This document shows, piece after piece, positions 25,357 through 34,644 of a stretch of DNA of 52,678 bases. The DNA is from Microvirga calopogonii (GTDB taxonomy: Bacteria; Pseudomonadota; Alphaproteobacteria; Rhizobiales; Beijerinckiaceae). A model generated the notes under the pieces. The model was not told the origin of the DNA and did no database searches. It saw only the letters and a program-made list of their open reading frames with translations. Location: contig NZ_QDGA01000032.1 of NCBI RefSeq assembly GCF_003347665.1, positions 1 through 52,678 of the forward strand. Reading direction: 5' to 3'. Every line of letters begins with the position of its first letter. The first letter of the stretch is position 1. Made by a program: the position numbers and the translations under genes.

Positions 25357-26382
25357 TCAGTTCACGAGCCAGCCTTCCTCTTCATAGACCTTGCGGGTGC
25401 GCTTCTCGTCCTCGTCGATGAAGGCCTTGAGCTCGGCGCCGGCAATGTAACGACCCGTCTGCGCCGTCTTGGTGAGATAATCCTTCCACTCGGGCGTTTC
25501 GGTCACCTTTTTCAGGACGTCCGCCCAGAAGTCGACAGCCGCCTGTGGTGCGCCCGGCGGAAGCGCAACCGTGCGGGGCATCTGATACGACTCGATGCCC
25601 GCCCCCTGCTCCTTGCAGGTCGGGATATCGTGCCAGCTCTGCGTCTCGGTGACCTTCGGTCCCGAGGCCATGCGTTCTTTCGAGAACACGCACAGCGCCT
25701 TCAGCTGACCAGCCTTCCAGTGGCCCACGCTTTCGCTTGGATTGTTAACGTGGGACTGTACGTGCCCACCCGTGAGCTGGACCGAGGCCTCGCCGCCGCT
25801 TTTGAACGGAAGATAGATGAACTTCGCACCTGTATCCTTCTCGATCAAGCGGGTGAGAGTCTGGTCCGTATCCTTCGACAGAGCCCCTGCCATCTTGAAG
25901 GTGCCATTCGCTTCCTTGGCCGCCGCGGTGTACGACTTATAGTCTTTGTATGGGGCGTCGCCCTTTGTCCACAGCACGAACTCGTCGAACACCATCGCAG
26001 CCACGGGCATGAAATCCGTGTGCTTGAACGCCACTTTGGCAACCATGGGCAGCGTGTACAAGTTTGACGTTCCGAATGCGAGCTTGTGGCCATCCCCCTC
26101 GGCCGCCTTCACATAGACAAAGGTCTCGGCTCCGCTGCCCCCGCCCTTGTTCGAAACCAGGATCGGCTGGTCGATCAGATGGTTGTTTTGGATCGCCAAT
26201 TGCACTGCACGTGCAAAGATGTCTGTTCCGCCGCCCGGACCGGCCGCGCCGATAAACTCCACCGGCTTGGTAGGTTTCCACTCAGACTGCGCTAATGCCG
26301 GCGCATTCCCCAGTGCCAGCGCCATGGCAGCAGACGCGAAGATGCCGAGCGCACGCGGCGCATCAATACCCTTTAGGATCAT
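25357..26382 (-). CDS. tctC: TctC/Bug-family substrate-binding protein (system 1)
   Basis: The 341-aa periplasmic protein starts MILKGIDAPRALG after a strong AAGGAGGAAA site. The signal peptide ends near NAPALAQ (about residue 31). Bug-family features follow: PVEFIGAAGPGGGTDIFAR (about 40-58), VSNKGGGSGAETF and the second-domain LTGGHVQSHVNNPSE. Bug proteins bind small carboxylates such as citrate, malate or nicotinate by water-mediated contacts to two carboxylate oxygens. With tctB and tctA it forms a complete importer, probably serving the acyl-CoA operon or the oxidoreductase module on either side. Confidence 0.92.
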   Translation of the reverse strand: MILKGIDAPRALGIFASAAMALALGNAPALAQSEWKPTKPVEFIGAAGPGGGTDIFARAVQLAIQNNHLIDQPILVSNKGGGSGAETFVYVKAAEGDGHKLAFGTSNLYTLPMVAKVAFKHTDFMPVAAMVFDEFVLWTKGDAPYKDYKSYTAAAKEANGTFKMAGALSKDTDQTLTRLIEKDTGAKFIYLPFKSGGEASVQLTGGHVQSHVNNPSESVGHWKAGQLKALCVFSKERMASGPKVTETQSWHDIPTCKEQGAGIESYQMPRTVALPPGAPQAAVDFWADVLKKVTETPEWKDYLTKTAQTGRYIAGAELKAFIDEDEKRTRKVYEEEGWLVN

Positions 26383-26937
26383 ACTTTCCTCCTTGCGCGT
26401 GCGCCGGTGTGGCGGACGCAACGTCACGTTCCCCACTCGCCACCTTCTTTGAATGGCTTTGCCGTTATTCTTATTGTTGAAGGAATTATGAATTCAAAAA
26501 AGCGCGGGTGACAAGCCTTTTCTTTCAAAGCAAGCGTCGTGAGGACCGCTTTGTTTTCGAGTCGCCGAAGCGAGCTGGGCTCGGCGCTATATTACAGACT
26601 GGCGCTCAGGTGGGGGTTCGCTGAGCCGCTCGTATCGCAGGTCCTGCGAGGAATCTCAAACATGGTCGGACAGTTGCGCAATGAGGATTCCGGCTCGCTC
26701 CGGAACAAAGGTTGATCTGTGAGAGCGGAACGCGGCCAGAATAGAAGGAATTGCCTCCCTCCTTGCGGCGCAAATGGGTGTCCGCGATCGGGACGTGCCG
26801 TCCTGCCGCCTCTCTCGGAGATATGCAGGTCGACAGTCTGGTGCTTGGCGAATTGACTCGGTCCATTTTGCATTCATAATACATAAATCAAAATCAGAAT
26901 GAGCGGGCCGACGAGCCCTATATTGGTGGAGGATCCC
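26383..26937. promoter_or_regulatory. Divergent region between tct operon and aminotransferase operon
   Basis: The 555-bp gap contains TGAATTCAAA at 26489-26498, identical to a 10-bp string in the promoter of the acyl-CoA operon. Nearer the aminotransferase start is an AT-rich block with TGCATTCATAATACAT (26871-26886). No gene is visible between. The TGGAGGATCCC just before 26938 supplies the ribosome site of the aminotransferase. Operator roles are inferred from recurrence. Confidence 0.4.
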
Positions 26938-28131
26938 ATGAGCTATCAAGCTGGTCGGCACTTTCTTCAGATTCCAGGCCCCACCAACACTCCATTGCCG
27001 GTGCTCGCCGCCATCGCGAAGCCGACCATCGATCATCGCGGACCGGAATTCGGGCAGCTTGGCCGGGAGGTGCTGTCGAGCATCCGCACGATCTTCAAGA
27101 CCAAGCAGCCGGTGATCATCTATCCAGCCTCCGGCACCGGCGCCTGGGAGGCCGCCCTCGTCAATACCCTCTCGCCCGGCGACAAGGTTCTGATGTTCGA
27201 AACGGGATGGTTCTCGACCCTCTGGAACAAGATGGCCAAGCGCCTCGGAATCGAGGCGGAATTCATCAAGGGGGACTGGCGCTCCGGCGTCAGGGCCGAC
27301 GCGATCGAGGCGCGGCTGGCCGAGGACAAGGCTCACATCATCAAGGCTGTTGCCGTCGTGCACAACGAGACCTCGACGGGAGTGACCTCCAACATTGCCG
27401 CGGTGCGCCGGGCTATCGACAATGCCGGCCACCCTGCCCTGCTCCTCGTCGACACGATCTCGTCTCTCGGATCCATTGATTACCGCCACGACGAGTGGGG
27501 CGTAGACGTGACCGTCGGTGGATCGCAGAAAGGCCTGATGCTTCCTCCGGGACTATCCTTCAACGCCATCTCCGAAAAGGCGCTCGCTACCGCAAGGAAG
27601 GCAAAGCTACCCCGTTCGTTCTGGGACTGGGAAGACATGCTTGCGATCAACGAGAAGGGCTTCTTCCCGTACACTCCGTCGACGAACCTGCTGCAGGGAC
27701 TGCACGTGGCCATCCGTATGTTGCACGAGGAAGGTCTTGAGAACGTCTTCGCTCGCCATGATCGTGCCGCCGAGGCAACCCGGCGCTGCGTGCGCCATTG
27801 GGGCCTTGAAATTCAATGCCAGAATCCGGCGGAGTACTCATCATCACTCACCGCCGTTCGACTTCCAGAGGGACACTCCGCCGATAACCTGCGGGCAGAA
27901 ATCTTAACCCGCTTCAACATGTCCCTTGGCAATGGCCTTGGTCCTCTTGCAGACCGGGTTTTCCGGATTGGACATCTTGGCGATTTCCACGACCTGATGG
28001 TTACGGGTGTGCTCACCGGCGTCGAGATGGGCCTGCGCCTATGCGGCATCCCTCATCGTTCCGGCGGTGTCGACGCCGCCATGAGCTATTTGAGCGGCAA
28101 TGCCGGACCCGCGGCCCAGGCTGCCGAATAA
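26938..28131 (+). CDS. Serine--glyoxylate/alanine--glyoxylate-type aminotransferase
   Basis: This 397-aa class V PLP aminotransferase begins YQAGRHFLQIPGPTNTPLP, the standard start of SgaA-like enzymes. The PLP lysine is K198 in VGGSQKGLMLPPGL, preceded by VDTISSLGSIDYRHDEWGVD. The enzyme would aminate glyoxylate (or hydroxypyruvate) using serine or alanine. The ATG at 26938 with GGAGG is preferred to an upstream in-frame ATG at 26899. In methylotrophs the enzyme serves the serine cycle, but no other serine-cycle genes are here. The downstream GlcG-like and FAD/Fe-S genes point to disposal of glyoxylate made by hydroxyacid oxidation. Confidence 0.9.
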   Translation: MSYQAGRHFLQIPGPTNTPLPVLAAIAKPTIDHRGPEFGQLGREVLSSIRTIFKTKQPVIIYPASGTGAWEAALVNTLSPGDKVLMFETGWFSTLWNKMAKRLGIEAEFIKGDWRSGVRADAIEARLAEDKAHIIKAVAVVHNETSTGVTSNIAAVRRAIDNAGHPALLLVDTISSLGSIDYRHDEWGVDVTVGGSQKGLMLPPGLSFNAISEKALATARKAKLPRSFWDWEDMLAINEKGFFPYTPSTNLLQGLHVAIRMLHEEGLENVFARHDRAAEATRRCVRHWGLEIQCQNPAEYSSSLTAVRLPEGHSADNLRAEILTRFNMSLGNGLGPLADRVFRIGHLGDFHDLMVTGVLTGVEMGLRLCGIPHRSGGVDAAMSYLSGNAGPAAQAAE

Positions 28132-28237
28132 CATATTCGCCGGTTGAGGGTTTGGGAACGGTCGAAGCGCCGACCGTCTCTCATCCTCCGCGCGGTCATT
28201 ACAGGAACGGGAATAAACGCATGTCGGAGTTCGTTCC

Positions 28238-28663
28238 ATGCTGATGCTTAAGGTCGCCCAGGAGATCATCCTTGCTGCTCTCGAAGAGGCTGAAAGGCGC
28301 AAGCTGAAGCCGCTGGCTGTTGTGGTCCTAGACAGCAGGGGCAGCGTCAAGGCTTCCGCCTCTCAGGATGGCACGTCATTGCTGAGGGAGAAGGTTGCCC
28401 ACGGAAAGGCGTTCGGAGCCTTGGGCCTCGGCCTTGGGTCGAGGGCGATCTTCAACCGCGCTCAGGAGCAGCCCTACTTTGTTTCTGCCGTCAATGCGAT
28501 TGCAGGCGGTTCGCTCGTGCCGGTACCGGGCGGTGTCCTCATCAAAAGCGATGATGGAGAGACCCTTGGCGCCGTGGGCATCTCCGGTGATGCGTCCGAC
28601 AACGACGAGGCATGCGCCGTTACTGCAATCAAGGCCGTGTCCTTGCAGCCGGACGCAGGCTAG
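28238..28663 (+). CDS. GlcG/HbpS-family protein
   Basis: The 141-aa single-domain protein starts LKVAQEIILAALEEAERRKLKPLAVVVLDSRG. It has the family-typical AHGKAFGALGLG, a VPVPGGVLIKSDDGETLGAVGISGDASDNDEACA ending and an SA-rich middle. GlcG proteins lie in glycolate oxidase operons and HbpS binds haem; their exact role is unsettled. Its position between a glyoxylate aminotransferase and a fused glycolate-oxidase-like enzyme repeats the glc operon logic. A small stem (ACGGTCG/CGACCGT, about 28158-28178) separates it from the upstream gene. It has no signal peptide, unlike secreted HbpS. Confidence 0.88.
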   Translation: MLMLKVAQEIILAALEEAERRKLKPLAVVVLDSRGSVKASASQDGTSLLREKVAHGKAFGALGLGLGSRAIFNRAQEQPYFVSAVNAIAGGSLVPVPGGVLIKSDDGETLGAVGISGDASDNDEACAVTAIKAVSLQPDAG

Positions 28664-28834
28664 AGGCCCCGAGATAACCCGTGGCCTTCCAATAGTCGGG
28701 TGATGGAGTGAATGCCCCTGCTTGCAGGACGTTCCGGGAATGAAGCACCCACCGGCGGACGTCTTTAGACGGAATGTCGATTCCGCATTTGGCATTAGCA
28801 AATTCGGAGCGCCCCGATGGCGCTGGAGGATTCC

Positions 28835-31768
28835 ATGCAGGGAAATTTCACATATCCGTCACCCCGCGGGCGAAATCTGGGCCTGGAGCGGCAACTCACA
28901 AATGCGCTCGAGGGAGGTGTCAGCTTCGACGCTTTCACCCGTGGACGATATGCGACAGACGCCTCGGTGTACCAGATCATGCCCGTTGGCGTGGTATTCC
29001 CGAAGGGGCCATCAGATATCGAAGCGACCCTCAAGATTGCCCGTGAACATGGGGTTCCGGTCATCGCCCGCGGGGCCGGGACATCCCAAAACGGACAGCC
29101 GATCGGAGCCGGACTCATTCTCGACTGCAGCCGGATCTTCAACGCGATCACCGCCTATGATCCCGAGGCCGGGACCGTCACGGTCGAACCTGGAATCGTG
29201 CTGGAGCACCTCAATGCACGGCTCAAGGCTGACGGCCTGTTCTTTCCAGTAGAACCGTCGACAGCAAGCCGCTGCACGATTGGCGGGATGACCGGAAACA
29301 ACTCTTGTGGCGCACGTTCCCTGCGCTACGGCAAGATGGTCGATAACGTCCTTGCCGTTTCGGCTCTCCTGACTGACGGAGAGGCGTTCACCGCCAGTGT
29401 TACTGGCCTCGCCGGCTCCGAACGTGCAACGCGTCTGTCGGCTGAGATGATTGCTCTCGCCCGTCGTGAGCGGGACGAGATCGAGCGCATGTTCCCTAAG
29501 GTGCAGCGCCGGGTCGGCGGATACAACCTCGATGCACTGCTGCATGAACAGCCGAACTTGGCACACCTGCTTGTCGGCTCCGAGGGCACGCTCGCCGTCA
29601 CGACAGGCGTGACCTTGAAATTATCGACGATCCCGACGCATCGTGTCATGGGCGTGTGCCATTTCCCCTCGTTCCAGGCCGCCATGGAGACGACCCGCCA
29701 CCTTGTGGCGCTGGATCCGACCGCCGTCGAACTCGTGGACAACAACATCCTAATCCTCGGAGCCGACATTCCCCTCTTCCGGCGAACGCTCGCCGATATC
29801 ACGAAGGGGCAACCCAACTGCCTGCTTCTCGTCGAATTCGCAGGCGACAACCTGGATGCCCTTAAGATGGACTTGAGGCGGCTGGACCAGTGCATGGCGG
29901 ACCATGGCTTCCCGGATGCCGTTGTCGGGGTCATCGAACCGCCTCGCCAGCGCCGGGTGTGGGAGGTCCGTGAAGCCTGCCTCAACATCATGATGTCCAT
30001 GAAGGGAGACGGAAAGCCTGTGTCCTTCATTGAGGATTGTGCAGTCCCGCTGGAGCATCTCGCCGATTACACGGATGCGGTGACGGAGCTGTTCGAACGC
30101 CGCGGCACCCGCGGCACCTGGTACGCCCATGCCTCTGTCGGCTGCCTGCATGTCCGCCCCATCCTCAACATGAAGGACGACGCGGATATCGGCTCCATGC
30201 GCGCCATCGCCGAGGAGGCCTGCGATCTGGTGCGGCGTTTCAAAGGCTCCCATTCCGGCGAGCACGGTGACGGGATTTCGCGCTCCGAGTTTCACGAGCG
30301 CATGTTTGGAACCCGGCTCGTCCGCGCGTTCGAGACCGTCAAGGATGGCTTTGACCCGGACAACCAGCTCAATCCCGGAAAGATCGTCCGGCCCTATCGC
30401 ATGGACGATCGCAGCCTGATGCGCTTCCCGCCTGGTTATGTTGCCGTAGAGCCTGCTGCGCCAGCTCTCGATTGGTCGGAATGGGGCAGCTTCGGCCAAG
30501 CCGTTGAGATGTGCAACAACAATGGCACCTGCCGGAAGACGCTAAGTGGCACAATGTGCCCATCCTACCGTGTCACCCGCCAGGAGCAGCACGTCACCCG
30601 TGGCCGAGCCAACTCCCTGCGTTTGGCTATCTCAGGCCAGCTAGGACTAGATGCGTTTACCTCTCCTGAGATGAAGGAGACGCTCGACCTGTGCGTTTCC
30701 TGCAAGGGCTGTAAGCGCGAGTGCCCCACTGGCGTCGATATGGCGAAGATGAAGATCGAGTTTCTTCATCATTATCATGCGCGTCACAGCCTGCCGCTCA
30801 AGGAGCGGCTGATCGCTCACCTCCCCCGCTACACGCCTTTCGCCGCCCTCCTCGCGCCACTCCTCAATCTGCGCGATACACTACCGTTTCTTGGGAAGGC
30901 GACGGAGCGCTGGCTCGGCTTCAGCGCACGACGCACGCTACCGAAGTGGCGCCGCCCCTGGAAGCAGTTGGGCAAAGTGGCAAGTCCAGATGACGTGGTC
31001 GGCGACGGCCGTGACCTCGTTCTCTTCGGTGACACCTTCAATCGCTATTTCGAGCGCGAGAACCTGGAGGCTGCGGAACGCGTCCTTTCGGCTGCCGGCT
31101 ATCGCCTGCATCACGTCCTGCCGTCGAGGGGCAGCCGGCCCCTTTGCTGCGGCCGGACCTATCTCTCCGCCGGACTGGTGGACGATACGCGCAAGGAAGC
31201 CAGGCGCACCCTGGATACGCTCGCGCCCTATGTTGCCCGAGGCGCTCGGGTGATCGGCCTCGAGCCGTCCTGCCTCCTGACCTTCCGTGATGAATTTGCG
31301 TCCCTCCTCCCCAAGGAGGAAATCGAGCCGTTGGCGAAAGCCGCTTTCCTGCTGGAGGAGGTGCTGGCGACCGACCTGGAGACTGGTACGGCCTCGCTGC
31401 CGTTGAAGGACCAAGGTGGGCGAACCGCCCACCTGCATGGCCATTGTCACCAGAAGGCTTTTGGAATCATGGGGACGACCGAGGCCATCCTGCGCAAGGT
31501 TCCTGGTCTCAACGTGCAGACCATCGAGTCCAGCTGCTGTGGCATGGCAGGGGCGTTCGGCTATGGCACAGCAACGATTGACATCTCTTTCGCCATGGCA
31601 GAACTGTCACTGCTACCGGCGGTTCGGAAAGCGGGAATCGATGACCTTGTGGTTGCCGACGGTACGAGCTGCCGCCATCAGATCTACGATGGCGCCGGTC
31701 GCCAAGCGGTTCACGTCGTCCGCGTCCTCGACAATGCGCTCGCATCTCAGCACCAAGACACGCTATGA
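28835..31768 (+). CDS. Fused FAD-binding and Fe-S oxidoreductase (2-hydroxyacid dehydrogenase, GlcD-GlcF-like)
   Basis: The 977-aa protein combines two enzymes. Residues about 35-250 form a PCMH-type FAD domain (VFPKGPSDIEATLKIARE, GAGTSQNGQPIGAG, GGMTGNNSCGARSLRYGK), and 250-530 the FAD-oxidase C-terminal domain. Two ferredoxin-like clusters follow: CNNNGTCRKT with MCP (from about 560) and CVSCKGCKRECP (from about 620). The last 300 residues carry two CCG motifs (PLCCGRTYL, SSCCGMAGAFG) as in GlcF/LldE. Such fusions oxidise D-lactate, D-2-hydroxyglutarate or glycolate and pass electrons to quinone. The ATG at 28835 has GGAGGATTCC before it; an ATG at 28817 lacks this. Glycolate to glyoxylate fits the neighbours best. 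Confidence 0.9.
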   Translation: MQGNFTYPSPRGRNLGLERQLTNALEGGVSFDAFTRGRYATDASVYQIMPVGVVFPKGPSDIEATLKIAREHGVPVIARGAGTSQNGQPIGAGLILDCSRIFNAITAYDPEAGTVTVEPGIVLEHLNARLKADGLFFPVEPSTASRCTIGGMTGNNSCGARSLRYGKMVDNVLAVSALLTDGEAFTASVTGLAGSERATRLSAEMIALARRERDEIERMFPKVQRRVGGYNLDALLHEQPNLAHLLVGSEGTLAVTTGVTLKLSTIPTHRVMGVCHFPSFQAAMETTRHLVALDPTAVELVDNNILILGADIPLFRRTLADITKGQPNCLLLVEFAGDNLDALKMDLRRLDQCMADHGFPDAVVGVIEPPRQRRVWEVREACLNIMMSMKGDGKPVSFIEDCAVPLEHLADYTDAVTELFERRGTRGTWYAHASVGCLHVRPILNMKDDADIGSMRAIAEEACDLVRRFKGSHSGEHGDGISRSEFHERMFGTRLVRAFETVKDGFDPDNQLNPGKIVRPYRMDDRSLMRFPPGYVAVEPAAPALDWSEWGSFGQAVEMCNNNGTCRKTLSGTMCPSYRVTRQEQHVTRGRANSLRLAISGQLGLDAFTSPEMKETLDLCVSCKGCKRECPTGVDMAKMKIEFLHHYHARHSLPLKERLIAHLPRYTPFAALLAPLLNLRDTLPFLGKATERWLGFSARRTLPKWRRPWKQLGKVASPDDVVGDGRDLVLFGDTFNRYFERENLEAAERVLSAAGYRLHHVLPSRGSRPLCCGRTYLSAGLVDDTRKEARRTLDTLAPYVARGARVIGLEPSCLLTFRDEFASLLPKEEIEPLAKAAFLLEEVLATDLETGTASLPLKDQGGRTAHLHGHCHQKAFGIMGTTEAILRKVPGLNVQTIESSCCGMAGAFGYGTATIDISFAMAELSLLPAVRKAGIDDLVVADGTSCRHQIYDGAGRQAVHVVRVLDNALASQHQDTL

Positions 31769-31810
31769 ACATGATATACTGTCCCCACAAGCCATGCGGT
31801 TCGGTGCCCT

Positions 31811-32476
31811 ATGGAAGCCACCCTCAGTATCAGTCGTCGCTACCTTCACGATGAAGTGGCCGAACGCTTAAGGGACCTGATCCGCTCCGGCGAACTCGAG
31901 CCGAAGTCGCGAGTCAATGAGCTCGAACTCGCAGAGCGCTTTGGAATTTCACGCACGCCGCTGCGCGAAGCGATCAAGATCCTGGCGACGGAGGGACTTC
32001 TCGAGCTTTTGCCCAATCGTGGTGCACGCGTCGCCAGCATCACGAACCGGGAAATCGACGAGATGATCGAGGTTGTGGCAGGGCTTGAGGCCATCGCTGC
32101 CGACCTTGCCTGCAAACGCATTACGGATGACGAGATCGCTGCGATTGAGGGGTTACATCAGCAGATGGTCGCAGCTTGGAAGCGGAAGGATAATCCGAGC
32201 TACTTTACACTCAACCGCCAGATTCATGAGGCAATCATGACGGCAAGCCGCAATGCGACATTACAAGGAATTTACGCGAATCTGTCGGGGCGCATTCAAC
32301 GGACCCGTTACTCCGCTCACAAGACCCCTGAGCAATGGCGCAGGGCCGTCACTGAGCATGAGCAGATGCTCGAACTTCTGAAAGCCCATGACAGCGACCG
32401 TCTCGCAACGCTCATGCGCGATCATATCTACGGAAAAAAAGAAGTGATTCTGGCCGCTTACGGCGAAAACACCTGA
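31811..32476 (+). CDS. GntR-family regulator, FCD subfamily
   Basis: The 221-aa protein has a winged helix (residues about 10-75; RVNELELAERFGISRTPLREAIKILATEGLLELLPNRGARV). The FCD domain has NRQIHEAIMTASRN and VTEHEQMLELL. It follows the oxidoreductase by 42 bp on the same strand and is probably its local regulator, like GlcC in glc operons. It closely resembles the regulator at 17995, including the LPNRGAR turn, so the two may read related operators. It converges with the AEC carrier gene, two bases between stop codons. Confidence 0.9.
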   Translation: MEATLSISRRYLHDEVAERLRDLIRSGELEPKSRVNELELAERFGISRTPLREAIKILATEGLLELLPNRGARVASITNREIDEMIEVVAGLEAIAADLACKRITDDEIAAIEGLHQQMVAAWKRKDNPSYFTLNRQIHEAIMTASRNATLQGIYANLSGRIQRTRYSAHKTPEQWRRAVTEHEQMLELLKAHDSDRLATLMRDHIYGKKEVILAAYGENT

Positions 32477-32478
32477 GG

Positions 32479-33363
32479 TTAGGTTGGGGAACTCAGCCAA
32501 GCCAACAGCAGGGGGATCGTCGCGATGGATACCATTGTCGACAGCACGACCACGCCGGCCACCTCCTCAGGCTCGTTGTTCCAGCGCTGCGCGAATAGGT
32601 AGTTATAGACTGCGACGGGGTTCGCTGATTGCAGGATCAGAACGGCCTTCATGCTCCCAGCCAGATCGAACAGCGTTGCGACCAGAGTTCCGATCAGCGC
32701 CCCTCCCCCGATCCGAAATGCGGTAACCGCCGCCGCGCGACCGAATGAGTCCACCTTCAAGCGACTCAAGGAGGCTCCCAGCATCAACAACATCAGGGGA
32801 ACTGTCAGGTTGCCGATCAGCACAAGGGTCTTGGCGACTGGTGCTGGCAGGTCGATCCCCCAGAAGGAGAGTGAGATTCCGACAGCGACGGCATAGAGCA
32901 GAGGCAAACGCAGCAATCCTCGCCAGTTCGCCTTGCCGGCCGCGATGGCTTGCCCAAACGTGTAGTTGGCGACCGAGGAGATCGAGAAGAACGCAATGGC
33001 ATAGCCCAGCCCCTCGGTCCCGAAGGCATAAAGCGAGAGTGGCAGGCCAAGGTTTCCGGCATTGGGGAAGGCGATGGACGGCAGAAACGTCTGCATGCGC
33101 AGCCCCGTGATCCATAGGAGCAGTGCTCCAACGCCGGCAAAGAGTGCGATGGCTGTCGTGGCTGCCGCTGCTACGGCCGTAAAAGCCTCGAACGACAGGC
33201 GCGACGTTTGGAATGTGCTGATGACAAGGCAGGGGGTCGCTACATCGGCAATGAGTGCTGTCAGATCTCTTGATTCCAGATTGTATCCTAGGCGCGTCCA
33301 CACGAACCCAATCCAGACCGTGATGAGGATTGGGAGAACCACCGATGCGATCAGCAGGAGCAT
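32479..33363 (-). CDS. AEC (auxin efflux carrier) family transporter
   Basis: The 294-aa protein is almost wholly membrane-embedded, with about ten hydrophobic segments starting MLLLIASVVLPILITVWIGF. The AEC-type core motifs are seen in FPNAGNLGLPLSLYAFG (about 98-114) and the C-terminal LQSANPVAVYNYLFAQ (about 245-260). Bacterial AEC proteins such as MdcF and MleP carry malonate, malate or other carboxylates. That fits the organic-acid theme. It is transcribed toward the GntR gene and ends two bases from it. Confidence 0.85.
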   Translation of the reverse strand: MLLLIASVVLPILITVWIGFVWTRLGYNLESRDLTALIADVATPCLVISTFQTSRLSFEAFTAVAAAATTAIALFAGVGALLLWITGLRMQTFLPSIAFPNAGNLGLPLSLYAFGTEGLGYAIAFFSISSVANYTFGQAIAAGKANWRGLLRLPLLYAVAVGISLSFWGIDLPAPVAKTLVLIGNLTVPLMLLMLGASLSRLKVDSFGRAAAVTAFRIGGGALIGTLVATLFDLAGSMKAVLILQSANPVAVYNYLFAQRWNNEPEEVAGVVVLSTMVSIATIPLLLAWLSSPT

Positions 33364-33867
33364 AGGGGTGTCTGGCTGGCTGCGTGCGGCAGAGGACGGG
33401 GCATGGGAGATCCTGATGCATGAACAAGAGTTTAGGTCTCAAAACGACGCGGGCGGCACGACGCAGAGCGAGGCAGGCGCAAAGATTGTCAGACATCATG
33501 GGGCGTGTAAATGCCCACTTTTCCAGATCGCAAGCGGGTTTTCCGCCCCGGTGAAGAGCCCATCATCGGACGACTTCCCGACCTTCGCTGACCCAGATGC
33601 TGGCACTAACAGTCGCATTGTTACTAAGACGAGCGAGTTGGTAACCGCGGCCGAATAGCGTAGAAGTCTATTCGGGCCACTGTCATGTCTGGATGGCGAT
33701 GCCGTGCTCAACAAAGTGACACGTGTTAAGCTCCAAACCAGCATTGAACCAATTGCTGATTGGTTAGGCTGCGGTTTACGTTAGCCTTGTTGATGCATGG
33801 CTACCTGCGTTCGAAGTTTGTGAAACTGGGTGCCAATAAGACAATTGGTTCACATTGACTACTCCTC
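33364..33867. promoter_or_regulatory. Intergenic region with CCAAT-spacer-ATTGG dyads upstream of a GntR gene
   Basis: No gene is supported in this 500-bp gap. Two similar dyads precede the regulator: AACCAAT-tgctg-ATTGGTT (33747-33765) and CCAAT-aagaca-ATTGG (33833-33848). They are plausible autoregulatory operators. A third stem, CCGAATAG/CTATTCGG (33651-33658 with 33668-33675), may be a terminator. Confidence 0.45.
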
Positions 33868-34644
33868 ATGTCAGCACCTATCCCCTTACCCGACAGTTCG
33901 AACTTTGCCTTGGGGCGCTTACGAGTTCTTCTTGAAGAAGGCTTCCTTGAGCCCGGCACTCGACTTCCAGCGGAACGGGCCTTAGCAGCGCAGATCGGTA
34001 TCGGCCGGCGTGCCCTGCGGCGGGCGATGGAGGTACTGGAGACCGAGGGCCGCATCTGGCGGCATCAGGGCAAGGGCACTTTCCTGGGGCCCCGCCCGGT
34101 GCACCCACAGATGGGGCTGGAAGAGTTATCGAGCCGCACCAATCCCCTTGAGGTGATGAACGTGCGCCTGGAGATCGAGCCGATCCTTGCGCGTCTGGCC
34201 GCACTGTATTCTTCGAATGGTGACGTGGAGCGTCTCTCCCATCTTGTTCAGAGGACGGCTTCGAGTTCGGACGCGGACGCATACGAACTCTGGGACAGCG
34301 CCTTGCACCGGGCCATTGCGGAGGCTGCCGGCAATTCCCTGCTGCTGGCCATCTTCGATCTGATTGACCGCATCCGCCAGGACATGAACTGGCAGGCTTT
34401 GCGCGAGCGAGCGCGCTCCAAAGACAAGCTTTCGGCTCAGGTTGAGCAGCATCGGCAGATTGTTACGGCCATCGCCCAACGTGAGGCCCATGCGGCGGAG
34501 CAGGCCATGCGCGAGCATCTGGAACTGGTCCGGGATGGACTTGTCAAGGTCATGACGAGCCACCTGCCCGATTGCATCGACGGTGAAATTCCTGGAACAA
34601 CAATGTCAACAGAACCCAAGAACCAGTTCCGCCATGGCACATGA
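33868..34644 (+). CDS. GntR-family regulator, FadR/FCD subfamily
   Basis: The 258-aa protein has an N-terminal winged helix (about residues 12-75; GTRLPAERALAAQIGIGRRALRRAMEVLETEGRIWRHQGKGTFL). An FCD domain follows (about 100-235; LHRAIAEAAGNSLLLAIFD, EQHRQIVTAIAQRE). The recognition helix differs from the other two GntR proteins here, so it should have its own operator. Its 3' end overlaps a truncated ABC ATPase gene by 11 bp, and the TTT system 2 genes lie beyond. A canonical ribosome site is not obvious before the ATG. Confidence 0.88.
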   Translation: MSAPIPLPDSSNFALGRLRVLLEEGFLEPGTRLPAERALAAQIGIGRRALRRAMEVLETEGRIWRHQGKGTFLGPRPVHPQMGLEELSSRTNPLEVMNVRLEIEPILARLAALYSSNGDVERLSHLVQRTASSSDADAYELWDSALHRAIAEAAGNSLLLAIFDLIDRIRQDMNWQALRERARSKDKLSAQVEQHRQIVTAIAQREAHAAEQAMREHLELVRDGLVKVMTSHLPDCIDGEIPGTTMSTEPKNQFRHGT

